Shown: positions 8,426 to 17,348, counted from the first letter of the stretch. The stretch is DNA of 54,212 nt from Bacillota bacterium (GCA_017417045.1 JAFPZZ010000018.1:1-54212); one strand, 5' to 3'. Notes: a model not told the origin generated them from the sequence alone. Program-made: numbers and translations.

Positions 8426-9190
8426 CTACTGAGCAGCCTTTACCGCGGTGATGTGCGGGTTGGCGCCTTCGTACCAGTAGAGGAAGCCCTCGAGGTCGAT
8501 GGTGTCGCCGATGTTCAGGGCCTTGACAGCCTGATAGACGTCGGTGTCAGGTCCGCAGAGATAGGACTCTACGGTGAAGTTGTAGACCTGTCCGTCCTTG
8601 GAAACGTTGAAGTAGAGGTCGCTGCCTTCTTCGCCGCTGCCGTCCCAGCTGTAGAGGAACGCGACTTCCTTGCCTTCCTTGTCGGTGGAGGGCTCAACGG
8701 TCATTCCCTTGAAGCTGACGAACTCGTTCTGGTGGTCGATGAGCTCTTCCTTGCCGAGAAGTCCGGTAACGTCGGTGGCCTCAGCGATGAAGCTTCCCTC
8801 GAGGATCTCGTAGGTGGCGTCGATGATCTCGACTTCGCCAGACCATTCGGACTTGTAGCCGGTCACTCTGATCTTGGTTCCGGGAACGAGCTTGTCATAC
8901 TCTTCCTGAGAGCAGGGCATGTTGTAGAGGAAGTAAGCTCCGTCCTCCGCCTGGGTGTAGAAGGTGCCCTTGTTGTCCCACCAGGACTGCTTGGCCTGTA
9001 CGTAGGTCTCGACGGTGACAGCCGTATCGAGCGCAGCGGCCTCGAATTCGTCATGGCTCATGACGACTACTTCGGGAGTGGGTTCGGGAGTGGGTTCGGG
9101 GTCCTTCTTCTCCTCTTCCTTCTTCTGTCCGCAGGCAGCAAGGGTAAAGATCAGCGCCAGCGCAAGAAGTACTGCTAAAAATCTTTTCAT
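8426..9190 (-). CDS. Secreted lipoprotein of unknown function
   Basis: I do not recognise the family. The 254 residues start with a lipoprotein signal peptide (MKRFLAVLLALALIFTLAAC; lipobox LAAC, Cys20), then a charged Lys/Glu stretch and a PEPTPEPTPE linker (about 22-42). The rest (about 45-254) is a mixed globular domain with segments such as GTKIRVTGYKSEWSGEVEIIDATYEI and a terminal IGDTIDLEGFLYWYEG...HIT. These have the look of OB-fold (nucleic-acid/oligosaccharide-binding) strands, but this is only a visual impression; the second half may repeat the first. It is transcribed alone from its own promoter and followed by a terminator. Confidence 0.8.
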   Translation of the reverse strand: MKRFLAVLLALALIFTLAACGQKKEEEKKDPEPTPEPTPEVVVMSHDEFEAAALDTAVTVETYVQAKQSWWDNKGTFYTQAEDGAYFLYNMPCSQEEYDKLVPGTKIRVTGYKSEWSGEVEIIDATYEILEGSFIAEATDVTGLLGKEELIDHQNEFVSFKGMTVEPSTDKEGKEVAFLYSWDGSGEEGSDLYFNVSKDGQVYNFTVESYLCGPDTDVYQAVKALNIGDTIDLEGFLYWYEGANPHITAVKAAQ

Positions 9191-9265
9191 TTTATTCTCC
9201 TTTTATCGTGGTGATGGCGGGACCGGCGCTCCGTTTTCTTGGAAATGCCATATCCCCGCATGATT

Positions 9266-9293
9266 ATTATACTCATTTCTGTGTTTGTGGCAA
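9266..9293 (-). promoter_or_regulatory. Promoter of the lipoprotein gene
   Basis: Minus strand: TTGCCA (9288-9293), 16 bp, TATAAT (9266-9271). It lies about 75 bp upstream of the lipoprotein start, which has AAGGAG close to the ATG. Confidence 0.65.
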
Positions 9294-9374
9294 GTTTTTT
9301 GGGGCGCAGGGACTCTTAGCCTGAAAAACGGACCCGGCGATACGGACGGCATGAGTGATGGGCTGCAATGTATG

Positions 9375-9395
9375 GTATTATAAAAAAGATAATAC
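9375..9395 (+). promoter_or_regulatory. Inverted repeat upstream of the ArgH-like gene
   Basis: Perfect 7-bp arms GTATTAT / ATAATAC separated by 7 A/G bases. It lies 56 bp before the start codon and overlaps any AT-rich -10 region, so it could be a repressor operator. No regulator gene is adjacent. Confidence 0.35.
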
Positions 9396-9451
9396 AGGCG
9401 CTGCAGGATCATAGGAACTCATAGATATAAAAACAAAAAAAAGGAGACCTC

Positions 9452-10936
9452 ATGGAAAGACGAGGAAGGATAGACGTAGATATGTCCGGGAAGCTTCAGG
9501 AGATGGCGCTCCCGGGGATGAAGGCGCAGTACAGGGCCCTTTTCGAAGAGATGACCCTCGCCAACAAGGCTCATACAGTGATGCTCTATGAGCAGGGCGT
9601 GCACGACCGCGAGACGGCTGCGAAGATACTTGAAGCTATAGAGAGCGTGCACGAGGAGCTTACGCCGGACGATCTGAGCATAGACAACGGCGAGGATCTC
9701 TACATGAACGTTGAGCACCAGATGATAGCGCGCATAGGCAGCGACGCGGGCAAGATGCACACCGGGCGCAGCCGCAACGACCTCTTCAGCTGCCTCCAGA
9801 GGATGATAGCAAGGCGCGAGCTGCTCAAGGTCATGTATTCCCTGCTGGAGCTCGAGGACGAGCTGATCGTATTCGCGAAAAAGAACGCGGACGTGGTCAT
9901 GACGGGCTATACCCATCTTCAGCCGGCCCAGCCGACGACGGTCGGACATTATATTACGTCCCTTCTTGAGATGCTCCAGCGCGATTTCGGAAGGCTCGAG
10001 CACGCCTACGCTTCCGCCGACCTGAACGCCCTCGGCGGGGCCGCGTTTGCCGGCACGGGCTTCCCCATAGACAGAAAAAGGACAGCGGAGCTGCTGGGTT
10101 TTGCCGAAGTGCTTGAAAACACCTGGGACAGCGTCGCTTCCAAGGATTATTTTCTCGAAGGCGAGGCGGCCTTCGCCATACTGCAGGGGACGCTGAGCCG
10201 CGCGGCGAGCGACCTTTACACCTGGTGCACGGACGAGTTCGGTTTTTGGGAATTCGGCGGACAGGTCTCTGGCCAGAGCTCCATAATGCCGCAGAAAAAG
10301 AATCCGACGGTCCTGGAGAACGTCAGGGCCCAGGCCGCGGGAGCATTCGCGGAGATGACCAGAGGCGTCATCACTGTAAAGAACACCCCGCTCAGCTTCA
10401 TCCTCGACGGACACGGCATGGGCGACGATTTCATAGCCGCCGCGGACTCCGCGCTCGCTTCGCTCGAGTACATGAAGGAGGCCTTCAAGTATTCGGTGAT
10501 ACACGAGGAGAGGGCGCTGCGCATGGCCGAGCGCAATTTCTGCACCGTGACTGCGCTCGCAGACTATCTCGTAGGGAAGTTCGGAATAGCCTTCAGGGAG
10601 GCCCACCATATCACCGGCGGCATGACCGGCGACGCTAAGGAGGCAGGTCTGGACGTTACGGGCATGGACGCGGCGCTGCTCAACAAGTGGGCGCTGAACA
10701 TACTGGGGCATGAGCTGGATATCTCTGACGAAGAGGTCCATTCAGCCCTGCTCCCGCTGCAGAACGTACTGTCGAAGAAGTGTATAGGAGGTCCCGCCCC
10801 GGAGCGCGTCGCCGAGATGATAGAGCATATAGAGGGCCGCGCCGCGGAGGAGAGGGCGCATGCGGACGCCCTCAGCGGCAGGCTCGCCTCCGCCTACGCC
10901 GCGCTGGATGAGGCAGCGGCGAAGATAATGAGCTGA
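9452..10936 (+). CDS. Argininosuccinate lyase-like enzyme
   Basis: Member of the fumarase/aspartase superfamily, closest in pattern to ArgH. The 494 residues contain the three superfamily motifs: HTGRSRND (about residue 107), GYTHLQPAQPTT (about 151) and the catalytic-serine loop SSIMPQKKNP (about 280). The usual GSS of the last motif reads GQSS. True ArgH splits argininosuccinate into arginine and fumarate. No argG, argF or carbamoyl-phosphate genes are nearby, and it is transcribed alone with AAGGAG and an upstream inverted repeat. It may therefore be a paralogue acting on another N-(dicarboxyethyl) compound, such as the EDDS-lyase-like branch. The fold and reaction type (C-N lyase releasing fumarate) are well supported; the substrate is not. 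Confidence 0.75.
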   Translation: MERRGRIDVDMSGKLQEMALPGMKAQYRALFEEMTLANKAHTVMLYEQGVHDRETAAKILEAIESVHEELTPDDLSIDNGEDLYMNVEHQMIARIGSDAGKMHTGRSRNDLFSCLQRMIARRELLKVMYSLLELEDELIVFAKKNADVVMTGYTHLQPAQPTTVGHYITSLLEMLQRDFGRLEHAYASADLNALGGAAFAGTGFPIDRKRTAELLGFAEVLENTWDSVASKDYFLEGEAAFAILQGTLSRAASDLYTWCTDEFGFWEFGGQVSGQSSIMPQKKNPTVLENVRAQAAGAFAEMTRGVITVKNTPLSFILDGHGMGDDFIAAADSALASLEYMKEAFKYSVIHEERALRMAERNFCTVTALADYLVGKFGIAFREAHHITGGMTGDAKEAGLDVTGMDAALLNKWALNILGHELDISDEEVHSALLPLQNVLSKKCIGGPAPERVAEMIEHIEGRAAEERAHADALSGRLASAYAALDEAAAKIMS

Positions 10937-10960
10937 GGGAGCGCCGAAGATCAAAGTATT

Positions 10961-11040
10961 GCGGGCCGAAAGAGCGCTGCAAAGGATCGCTGGCTGAAAG
11001 AGCGCTGCAAAGGATCGCGGGCTGAACGAGCGTCGGCGGA
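10961..11040 (+). repeat. 28-bp tandem repeat, about 2.9 copies
   Basis: Units at 10961-10988, 10989-11016 and a diverged partial one at 11017-11040. The first two differ at only two positions and share the core GAAAGAGCGCTGCAAAGGAT. A weaker half-copy precedes them. The array lies between the argH-like stop and its terminator. Confidence 0.8.
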
Positions 11041-11043
11041 CAG

Positions 11044-11088
11044 AAAAACAGAGCGGAGAGGAATATCCTCTCCGCTCCTTCGTTTTTG
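11044..11088. terminator. Bidirectional terminator between convergent transcripts
   Basis: Perfect 12-bp stem GAGCGGAGAGGA / TCCTCTCCGCTC with a 3-base loop. TTTTT follows on the plus side and AAAAAC precedes it, giving a U-tract for the minus transcript. Confidence 0.88.
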
Positions 11089-11152
11089 AACTTTTCTTTT
11101 GAATCGCTGAACGCTGCGCCGCGCTTCGATCGGCCAGCTTTCTTGTCCCTGG

Positions 11153-12775
11153 CTATTGCTTTTTCCTCTTCAGCATCACGTAAGCCGCGGCGATGCATAT
11201 CCAGGCTACCGCCAGCGCTCCGAGCAGCAGCTTGGCGGTCTGGGGCAGGGGGCCGAGCTCGGCCTTGCCTCCGCCTACGGCTCCGGTGTTGTTGAGCCTG
11301 TAGAGCGAGGTGATATCCGAATAGAGTTTGGTCATGTAGGCCTCGTCTATCGTCTCCCTGCGCCTGGCAGACTTGGTCACGTTTTCTATCATCTGCCCCG
11401 CGGCGTCTCTGAGAGAGGCCGATCCGTTGAAGACGGGGGTGACGAAGGTGTTTTCTGTGTTTTCTATGAGGAGCTTGGTCGCCTCTATCTTGACCTCGTA
11501 GTGCTCGCTGTCGTCCTCACCTCCGCGGCTCAGATAGTCCTGATACTCAGGGGTGTTCTGCGCCTTGATCGTCACGGGGACGTAGCCCTCGGTCTCGGCA
11601 TAGGCGATCTGGACCTCGTTCGTCAGCAGATACTGCGTGAAGAGCCAGGATGCCAGCACCTCGCCGTGGTCCTCCTTGCTGAATATGCAGACGGAGGGGC
11701 CCTGGGATATCATGCTGGGGTGCTCCGCGTCGAACTGGGGGATGGTCATGACAGCCGTCTCGAATTCGACGAGCTTATCGGGGCTGATGTCGACGAGCGG
11801 CGCCTTGCTTCCCATCCAGGTAGATCCCGCCGTGGAGTCGACCGCGAATATGCACTGGCCCGCGTTGAGGAAGTTCGCGGGATAGCTGGAGATCTTGAAG
11901 GTCGAGAAGGCTCCCGTCGCCGCGTGATTAGATATCTCGTAGAGCAGCTCCTTCGTGGTGTCGTTGAAGATGAGTATCTCCCCGCTGTCCGTCGAATAGC
12001 CCGCCTGCTTTTGGCGCAGCAGCTGTATCATCATGTTGTCCGTGGACTTGTAGATGAAAGGTATGAGCACCTTCTGCCCGTTGACGAGGAAGTTCCCGTC
12101 GGCGTCCTTTGCCATGGCTGCCTCTGAGACCTCGAAGATGAAGTCCCAGCTCAGGGTCTCGGGAAGCTCGTAGCCCAGCTTCTCTACGTAGGTCTTGTTT
12201 ACGTAGCAGGCTTCGGTGGAGCGCATGTAGGGCAGCGCGTACTGAACGCCGGAGATCACGCCTTCCGCGAGGAACTCGGGCACGATCTCGCCCTGATCCG
12301 GCCCGTCGAATTTGAGCTCGCTGCCGCCAAGGCCGTACTTTTCGTCGGCCATGAGCGCGTCGAGAGGCACGACGGTGTCCTGTCCCGTCAGATATGTCGC
12401 TATGTGGTCGGGATAGGTGATGCAGACGTTGGGCGTGGTGTTCGTCGCTATATTAGTTATGACGTCGTTGTATATCCTTCCGTAGTCGGTATACAGCCTC
12501 ATGTTGACCTTGATATTGGGATACAGGGCCTCGAAATCCCTTATCGCCTTCTCGTATATCATGGTCTGAGTCTTGTTCGTGTCGTTCTTGGCCCAGAAGC
12601 TTATCTCATAGTATCTGGAGCTGTCGAATTCTTCGGGCACCTCGAAGCTGACGCTGCCCTTGGCTCCGTGGCAGCCGCTGAGCAGCGCGGCGCAGAGGAC
12701 CAGTATCAGGGCGAGGCGATGAAGCCTCCTGCTGTGCCCGGCGCGGGCAGATCTTTCGCAAAGGCAACTTTTCAT
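11153..12775 (-). CDS. ABC transporter solute-binding lipoprotein with C-terminal membrane anchor
   Basis: Family 1-type extracellular solute-binding protein of 540 residues. The N-terminus has a signal sequence with lipobox (LLSGC, Cys about 33). The binding fold shows the typical ISFWAK...FEALYPNIKV opening, and GVQYALPYMRSTEACYVNK is the sugar/glycerol-phosphate-type hinge region. Unusually, the last 30 residues are a transmembrane helix ending in KRKKQ (about 510-540), so the protein seems tethered at both ends. The ATG at 12775 overlaps the stop of the upstream permease by 4 bp (ATGA), which fixes the start. It is the last gene of the five-gene ABC operon. The ligand is unknown; the nucleotidase in the operon suggests a phosphorylated compound. 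Confidence 0.85.
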   Translation of the reverse strand: MKSCLCERSARAGHSRRLHRLALILVLCAALLSGCHGAKGSVSFEVPEEFDSSRYYEISFWAKNDTNKTQTMIYEKAIRDFEALYPNIKVNMRLYTDYGRIYNDVITNIATNTTPNVCITYPDHIATYLTGQDTVVPLDALMADEKYGLGGSELKFDGPDQGEIVPEFLAEGVISGVQYALPYMRSTEACYVNKTYVEKLGYELPETLSWDFIFEVSEAAMAKDADGNFLVNGQKVLIPFIYKSTDNMMIQLLRQKQAGYSTDSGEILIFNDTTKELLYEISNHAATGAFSTFKISSYPANFLNAGQCIFAVDSTAGSTWMGSKAPLVDISPDKLVEFETAVMTIPQFDAEHPSMISQGPSVCIFSKEDHGEVLASWLFTQYLLTNEVQIAYAETEGYVPVTIKAQNTPEYQDYLSRGGEDDSEHYEVKIEATKLLIENTENTFVTPVFNGSASLRDAAGQMIENVTKSARRRETIDEAYMTKLYSDITSLYRLNNTGAVGGGKAELGPLPQTAKLLLGALAVAWICIAAAYVMLKRKKQ

Positions 12776-13635
12776 CCCTTGGTACCTCCTCTCGAGACTC
12801 CCGCCATTATCTTCTTGTGGAAGATCAGGAATATTATGATCAGGGGCACTGAGATGACGACCACCGCCGCCATCATCGCGGGGATATTCTCCCGGCCGAA
12901 GCCGTTCTCCCTTATCTCCTGTATGCCGTTGGAGACCAGGAAATAGGCCGAGTCGTCGGTTATGAGCCTGGGCCAGACGTAGGAGTTCCAGCACTCTATG
13001 ACCTTGAGTATGACTATAGTCACTATGGTCGGCTGGCATATCGGGATCATGACCCTCGTCAGGTACTTGAAGTCCGAGGTGCCGTCGACCTTTGCGGCCT
13101 TGTAGAGCTCATCGGGGATCTGCTCGAAGTTCTCCTTAAGCAGGTAGATGTAGAAGACCGAGGTCACCGAAGGTAGTATCAGACCTGTGAAGGTGTTCCT
13201 CAGGCCTAGGTTTGTTATGGTCACGAAGTTGGTTATTATGACCAGCTCGTTCGGGATCATCATCAGTGAGAGGAAGCCCGCGAATAGCAGGTCCTTGCCC
13301 TTGAAGTTAAGCCTCGCGAAGGCGAAGGCCGCGAGCACGACGACCACGAGCATGATCGCGGTCGTGATCAGCGTGAATATCAGCGTGTTGCCGAAGTACT
13401 TGGCCAGCGGGACCGCCGTGAAGGCGTCGCTGTAGTTCTGCATCGTCGGGGAGGTCGTGTAGAACTTTGGTATGTATTCGGAGTTGTAGGAGCCGTAGCT
13501 CTTCACCGAGGTGAGCACCATCCAGTAGAAGGGGAAGAGCACCATGAAGGCCCATATCGTTAGGAATACGTAGGTCACGGCCTTCGTTATGCGCTTTCTT
13601 CTGCGAGAGGCTTCTTCGATCTTTTTATAATCCAT
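12772..13635 (-). CDS. ABC transporter permease, MalG/UgpE type
   Basis: Inner-membrane permease of 287 residues with six predicted transmembrane helices. It has the binding-protein-dependent transport (EAA) motif in the form YKAAKVDGTSDFKYLTRVMIP, which docks on the ATPase. The opening TKAVTYVFLTIWAFMVLFPFYWMVLTS is typical of MalG/UgpE/AraQ-type subunits. It pairs with the permease encoded at 13646-14539 (10 bp upstream) and overlaps the solute-binding protein gene by 4 bp. Confidence 0.9.
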   Translation of the reverse strand: MDYKKIEEASRRRKRITKAVTYVFLTIWAFMVLFPFYWMVLTSVKSYGSYNSEYIPKFYTTSPTMQNYSDAFTAVPLAKYFGNTLIFTLITTAIMLVVVVLAAFAFARLNFKGKDLLFAGFLSLMMIPNELVIITNFVTITNLGLRNTFTGLILPSVTSVFYIYLLKENFEQIPDELYKAAKVDGTSDFKYLTRVMIPICQPTIVTIVILKVIECWNSYVWPRLITDDSAYFLVSNGIQEIRENGFGRENIPAMMAAVVVISVPLIIIFLIFHKKIMAGVSRGGTKG

Positions 13636-13645
13636 AGGGGCCTCC

Positions 13646-14539
13646 TCAGAAGTTGTCGGAATTGGCGCTCACCAGCAGGTTGATGCAGGTGATCGTCAGG
13701 ACTATGGCGAATAGTATGAGCGCGGCCGCGGAGGCGAACGAGGGGTAGCCGCCGCTGTTTCCGTAGAGCATATCGTAGACGTAGCCGACTATGGTGTTCA
13801 TGCCCGCCGCGTTGAGGTCCGTGCCGAATATAGCGACGACGTCGCTGTAGGCCTTGAAGGCCCCGATGAAGCCGGTGATCACCAGGTAGAAGATCATGGG
13901 CGATATCATGGGCAGGGTGATCTTAGTGAAGATCCTGAAAGGAGCCGTACCGTCGACCTTGGCCGCCTTGTAGTAGTCCTCGTTTACAGAGGCGAGGGCG
14001 CTGGTGAGTATCAGGATCTTGAAGGGCATTACGACCCATATGGTGTAGAAGCACATCACGAACATCTTCGCCCAGTAGGGGCCGTCTATGAAGTCGACCG
14101 AGCTGCCGCCGAAGAAGTTTATGAGCAGGTTTATCAGGCCGTCCGAGTAGGCGGTCTTTTTGAAGAGTATCATGAATACCAGTCCCACGGCAAGGGTGTT
14201 GGTCACGTAGGGCAGGAAGAACACCGTCTGGTACAGCTCCTTGAGCTTCTTGATGGAGTTGAGCCCGAGCGAGATCAGCAGCGCTATGCCCGTTGAGAGG
14301 GGCACCGTGATGATGACCAGTATGAAGGTGTTCTTTACGGCCTGCATGAAGTAGGGGTCGCGCAGGACGTATCTGTAGTTGTAAAGGCCTGTGCCGAAGA
14401 AGCTCTGGGAGGCGAAGTTGTAGCCCTCCTCGAAGGAGTAGACGAATACGTCCACGAGGGGATAGACCATGAAGGCTCCCAGAAAGAGCATCGCCGGCAG
14501 CAGGTAGAGCCAGGCCTTTCGGTTGTTTTTCTCAAGCAT
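13646..14539 (-). CDS. ABC transporter permease, MalF/UgpA type
   Basis: Inner-membrane permease of 297 residues, with six predicted helices and the EAA loop YYKAAKVDGTAPFRIFTKITLP. The opening AWLYLLPAMLFLGAFMVYPLVDVFVYSF is the family signature of MalF/UgpA-type subunits. It lies 15 bp after the ATPase gene, with a GGAGG before its ATG. It would form the translocation pore with the MalG-type subunit. Confidence 0.9.
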   Translation of the reverse strand: MLEKNNRKAWLYLLPAMLFLGAFMVYPLVDVFVYSFEEGYNFASQSFFGTGLYNYRYVLRDPYFMQAVKNTFILVIITVPLSTGIALLISLGLNSIKKLKELYQTVFFLPYVTNTLAVGLVFMILFKKTAYSDGLINLLINFFGGSSVDFIDGPYWAKMFVMCFYTIWVVMPFKILILTSALASVNEDYYKAAKVDGTAPFRIFTKITLPMISPMIFYLVITGFIGAFKAYSDVVAIFGTDLNAAGMNTIVGYVYDMLYGNSGGYPSFASAAALILFAIVLTITCINLLVSANSDNF

Positions 14540-14554
14540 GGATGCGGCCTCCTT

Positions 14555-15751
14555 CTAAGCTTCGGTGGCTTTTGTGGGGCCAGCGCCGGCCTGCGCGGCG
14601 GCCTCGCCGCTCCCGGCGCAGGACGGGGCGTCCTCGTTCGGACTGTACGGAGTCTCCCAGCCGAAATAGATGCGCTCGGTGCTCTCCTTCTCGAAGACGT
14701 AGGTCCTGTTCGGCTTCACGGCGAAGCGCACCTCGGGGCTGTTTCTGTCGACCCTGATCTCTGAGCTGATGATGGATCTTATGGTATCGCTCTGACAGTG
14801 GTCGTTCTCTGAGATGATGCTCGTGTCGCGGCCCATGACCTCTACTCCTCTGAGCCTGCAGCGAAGGGGGCCGTCCGCTGCCGGTATGAAGCCCTCGGGC
14901 CTAATACCTATCCAGACTTCCTGGTCCGGAGCGGGAGCGTCCATGACGGCGTCGTCTCCTATATAGAGCTTCCCGCCGCTTATCCTGCCCTCGAAGACGT
15001 TGATCGCGGGGGTCCCGAGGAATTTCGCGACGAAGAGGTTCTTTGGATCCTCGTAGACCTCCTGGGGATGGCCTATCTGGCGCACGGAACCGGCCTCCAT
15101 GACGACTATCATGTCGGTTATGCTCATGGCCTCTTCCTGGTCGTGCGTGACGAAGATGGTAGTTATCCCGGTCTCCTTTTGGATGCGGCGTATCTCCTCG
15201 CGGGTCTGGAGCCTGAGCCTAGCGTCGAGGTTGGACAGCGGCTCGTCGAGCAGGAGGACCCTGGGCCTCTTGACCAGGGCCCTGGCGATGGCGACTCTCT
15301 GCTGCTGACCTCCCGACATCTGCGAGGGCTTCCTGTCCATCAGCTTTTCTATCTGCACCATCTTCGCGGCCTCCAGGGCCTTCTCCTCCATCTGCTCCTT
15401 GCTGAGCTTGTCCGCCCCCTTGAGGTTCTCGAGGGGGAAGGTGATGTTCTGCATGACGGTCATGTGGGGGTACAGCGCGTAGTTCTGGAAGACCAGGCCG
15501 ACTCCGCGGTTCTCCGGAGGGAGCTCGGTCACGTCGTCTTTCCCGAAGAAGATCCTTCCGCTCGTGGGCGTCTCAAGGCCGCTTATGAGGTTGAGGGTGG
15601 TGCTCTTGCCGCAGCCCGAAGGACCGAGCAGACCAATGAGCTTGCCGTCTGGTATCTCGAAACAGAAATCGTTTACGGCCGTTACGAAGCCGCCGTCCTT
15701 CTTGTTTCTCGGCGGATAGATCTTTGTAAGATGATCGAGTACTACTTTCAT
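14555..15751 (-). CDS. ABC transporter ATP-binding protein, UgpC/MsmX type
   Basis: ATPase of 398 residues that powers the importer. Visible motifs are Walker A GPSGCGKST (about 41-49), signature SGGQQQR (about 146), Walker B VLLLDEP and the H-loop FVTHDQEE. A C-terminal TOBE/MOP-like regulatory domain (about 250-380) is present, as in UgpC, MalK and MsmX. Its start overlaps the stop of the metallophosphatase gene by 4 bp. Family members serve carbohydrate or glycerol-3-phosphate importers. Confidence 0.9.
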   Translation of the reverse strand: MKVVLDHLTKIYPPRNKKDGGFVTAVNDFCFEIPDGKLIGLLGPSGCGKSTTLNLISGLETPTSGRIFFGKDDVTELPPENRGVGLVFQNYALYPHMTVMQNITFPLENLKGADKLSKEQMEEKALEAAKMVQIEKLMDRKPSQMSGGQQQRVAIARALVKRPRVLLLDEPLSNLDARLRLQTREEIRRIQKETGITTIFVTHDQEEAMSITDMIVVMEAGSVRQIGHPQEVYEDPKNLFVAKFLGTPAINVFEGRISGGKLYIGDDAVMDAPAPDQEVWIGIRPEGFIPAADGPLRCRLRGVEVMGRDTSIISENDHCQSDTIRSIISSEIRVDRNSPEVRFAVKPNRTYVFEKESTERIYFGWETPYSPNEDAPSCAGSGEAAAQAGAGPTKATEA

Positions 15752-17274
15752 TTCTTGTCCTCTGTGTTGTCCTGTTCTATATCTTCAGCTGCGCCGCCTG
15801 CCTCCGGGGCGTCCAGTATGACTATCCTCGGACGGCTGCGGACGTTGAGGTTCTGGTGGGTGGATAGGTATTCCTCGAGCACGTCGAAGCAGGATGTCGC
15901 CGCTATGACGGGCTTTTTGTTCTCGGAGAGCTCCTCTATCGAAATGCCGAGGTTCTCCTCTATGGTCTGATAGTGGTAGGCCTGGAAGCCGACGGTGTAT
16001 TGCTTGTCGTCTTCGATGGGCTTCGCGCGGTAGCTGAGGGAGAGGATCTTCTGCTCCTTCCTAGACCATTCGACGGCGACGCCCCTGCTCATCTGGTAGA
16101 ATTCGCAGTGTATGCCGCTCCAGATCTCCTCGCGCAGCATGCGCGAGAGCATGCGCTTCAGCTGCGAGCCCTTGACGCTTAGGATATACGCTGCGTCGTC
16201 GAAGGGGAAGATCTCCTTGAGGTCCTGGTGGGTCACGATGGGCCCCAGCTCGGGCTTTCTGATGCTGCCCGAGGCCATGAAGAACATATCCGTGCCGAGG
16301 CTGTTTCTGAGGGCGTCTGCGAAGAGGTCCCCGATCTCGGTCTCCTGGAGCTTGCCGGGATGAGTGAGCTTCCTCGCGAGCCTCGTGATGACGTGGCTGT
16401 ACTTTTCGTCCGTCTGGCTGCGGAAGTGATCGAGCAGGCTCTCGAGCTCGAGGTCTCTCGGACAGTGCGTGCTCTCTATGGGCACTATCTGCCAGCTGTA
16501 GTCCTCGATGCAGTTGTTCTCCCTGTCTATGGTGATGTCGAAGCGGCCTATCTGCTTGGTGCCGAAGCCTGCCTGAACTATGGGCACGCCGTTTATGACT
16601 ATAGGCTCCTCGGTAAGGGTGTGGGAGTGCCCTCCTATTATCAGGTCGACGCCCCAGCGCGGGTCGAGCTTTTCGGCCAGGAGCTTGTCTTCTTCTATAC
16701 CTATGTGGGTGAGGAGCACGGTCAGGTCTATGTCGAGTGCGTTGTACGCGTCGCAGATCCTGCCTATCTCCTCGGCGGCGTCTGTAATATCCAGAAAGCT
16801 CGTTATGAGAGAACCGTCCTTGATGCTGGAGAGCACCTCGGCGGTGAGTATGCCTATGAAGAGTATCTTCATATCGTCTATCTCGACGATGTGGAAGGGT
16901 TCAAAGATGCTCGCGTTGTTGCTCTTTATGCGGAAATTGGCGCAGATGATGGGGAATTTTGCGCACTTTTCTATGAACATGAGGTGAGTCAGGCCGTAGT
17001 CTACCTCGTGGTTCCCGAGGGAGACCACGTCGGGCGCGATGACGTTCATGAGCTCTATCGTGGAGAGCCCCTGATACTCGCTGTCTATGACGGAGCCCCT
17101 GAACATATCGCCGGCTATGGCGAAGATGGTGTTGGGCTCCTCGCTGCGGACCTTGCTGACGTAGCCCGAGAGCATGGAGATGCCGCCGGTATTCACTCCG
17201 TCCGCACTCTCCTCGAGGAAATCCCCGTGCATGTCGTTCGCATGCAGAAGCGTAAGTTTTTTGTATCTGGTCAT
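15748..17274 (-). CDS. Cytosolic 5'-nucleotidase-like metallophosphatase
   Basis: UshA-family bifunctional metallophosphatase/5'-nucleotidase of 508 residues, but without a signal peptide: the sequence starts directly with MTRYKKLTLLHANDMHGDF. Metal-ligand motifs HANDMHGD, AGDMFRG, GNHEVDYG and GHSH are intact in the first 250 residues, and a 5'-nucleotidase C-terminal domain follows (about 290-460). It should therefore work inside the cell. It is the first gene of an operon with a complete ABC importer and overlaps the ATPase gene by 4 bp, so enzyme and importer are translationally coupled. My inference is uptake of a phosphorylated nucleoside or sugar followed by dephosphorylation in the cytoplasm. 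Confidence 0.85.
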   Translation of the reverse strand: MTRYKKLTLLHANDMHGDFLEESADGVNTGGISMLSGYVSKVRSEEPNTIFAIAGDMFRGSVIDSEYQGLSTIELMNVIAPDVVSLGNHEVDYGLTHLMFIEKCAKFPIICANFRIKSNNASIFEPFHIVEIDDMKILFIGILTAEVLSSIKDGSLITSFLDITDAAEEIGRICDAYNALDIDLTVLLTHIGIEEDKLLAEKLDPRWGVDLIIGGHSHTLTEEPIVINGVPIVQAGFGTKQIGRFDITIDRENNCIEDYSWQIVPIESTHCPRDLELESLLDHFRSQTDEKYSHVITRLARKLTHPGKLQETEIGDLFADALRNSLGTDMFFMASGSIRKPELGPIVTHQDLKEIFPFDDAAYILSVKGSQLKRMLSRMLREEIWSGIHCEFYQMSRGVAVEWSRKEQKILSLSYRAKPIEDDKQYTVGFQAYHYQTIEENLGISIEELSENKKPVIAATSCFDVLEEYLSTHQNLNVRSRPRIVILDAPEAGGAAEDIEQDNTEDKK

Positions 17275-17348
17275 GGAGGGCCTTCCCTTCGTTCAGCCTG
17301 GGCGCTGCCCGGGCCTCGGCGCAGTGAAAAAACTTAACTATTATATTA

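Noticed and set aside
10961..11040. CRISPR array
   Set aside because: Units are directly adjacent with no unique spacers, there are fewer than three full copies, and no cas genes are present.
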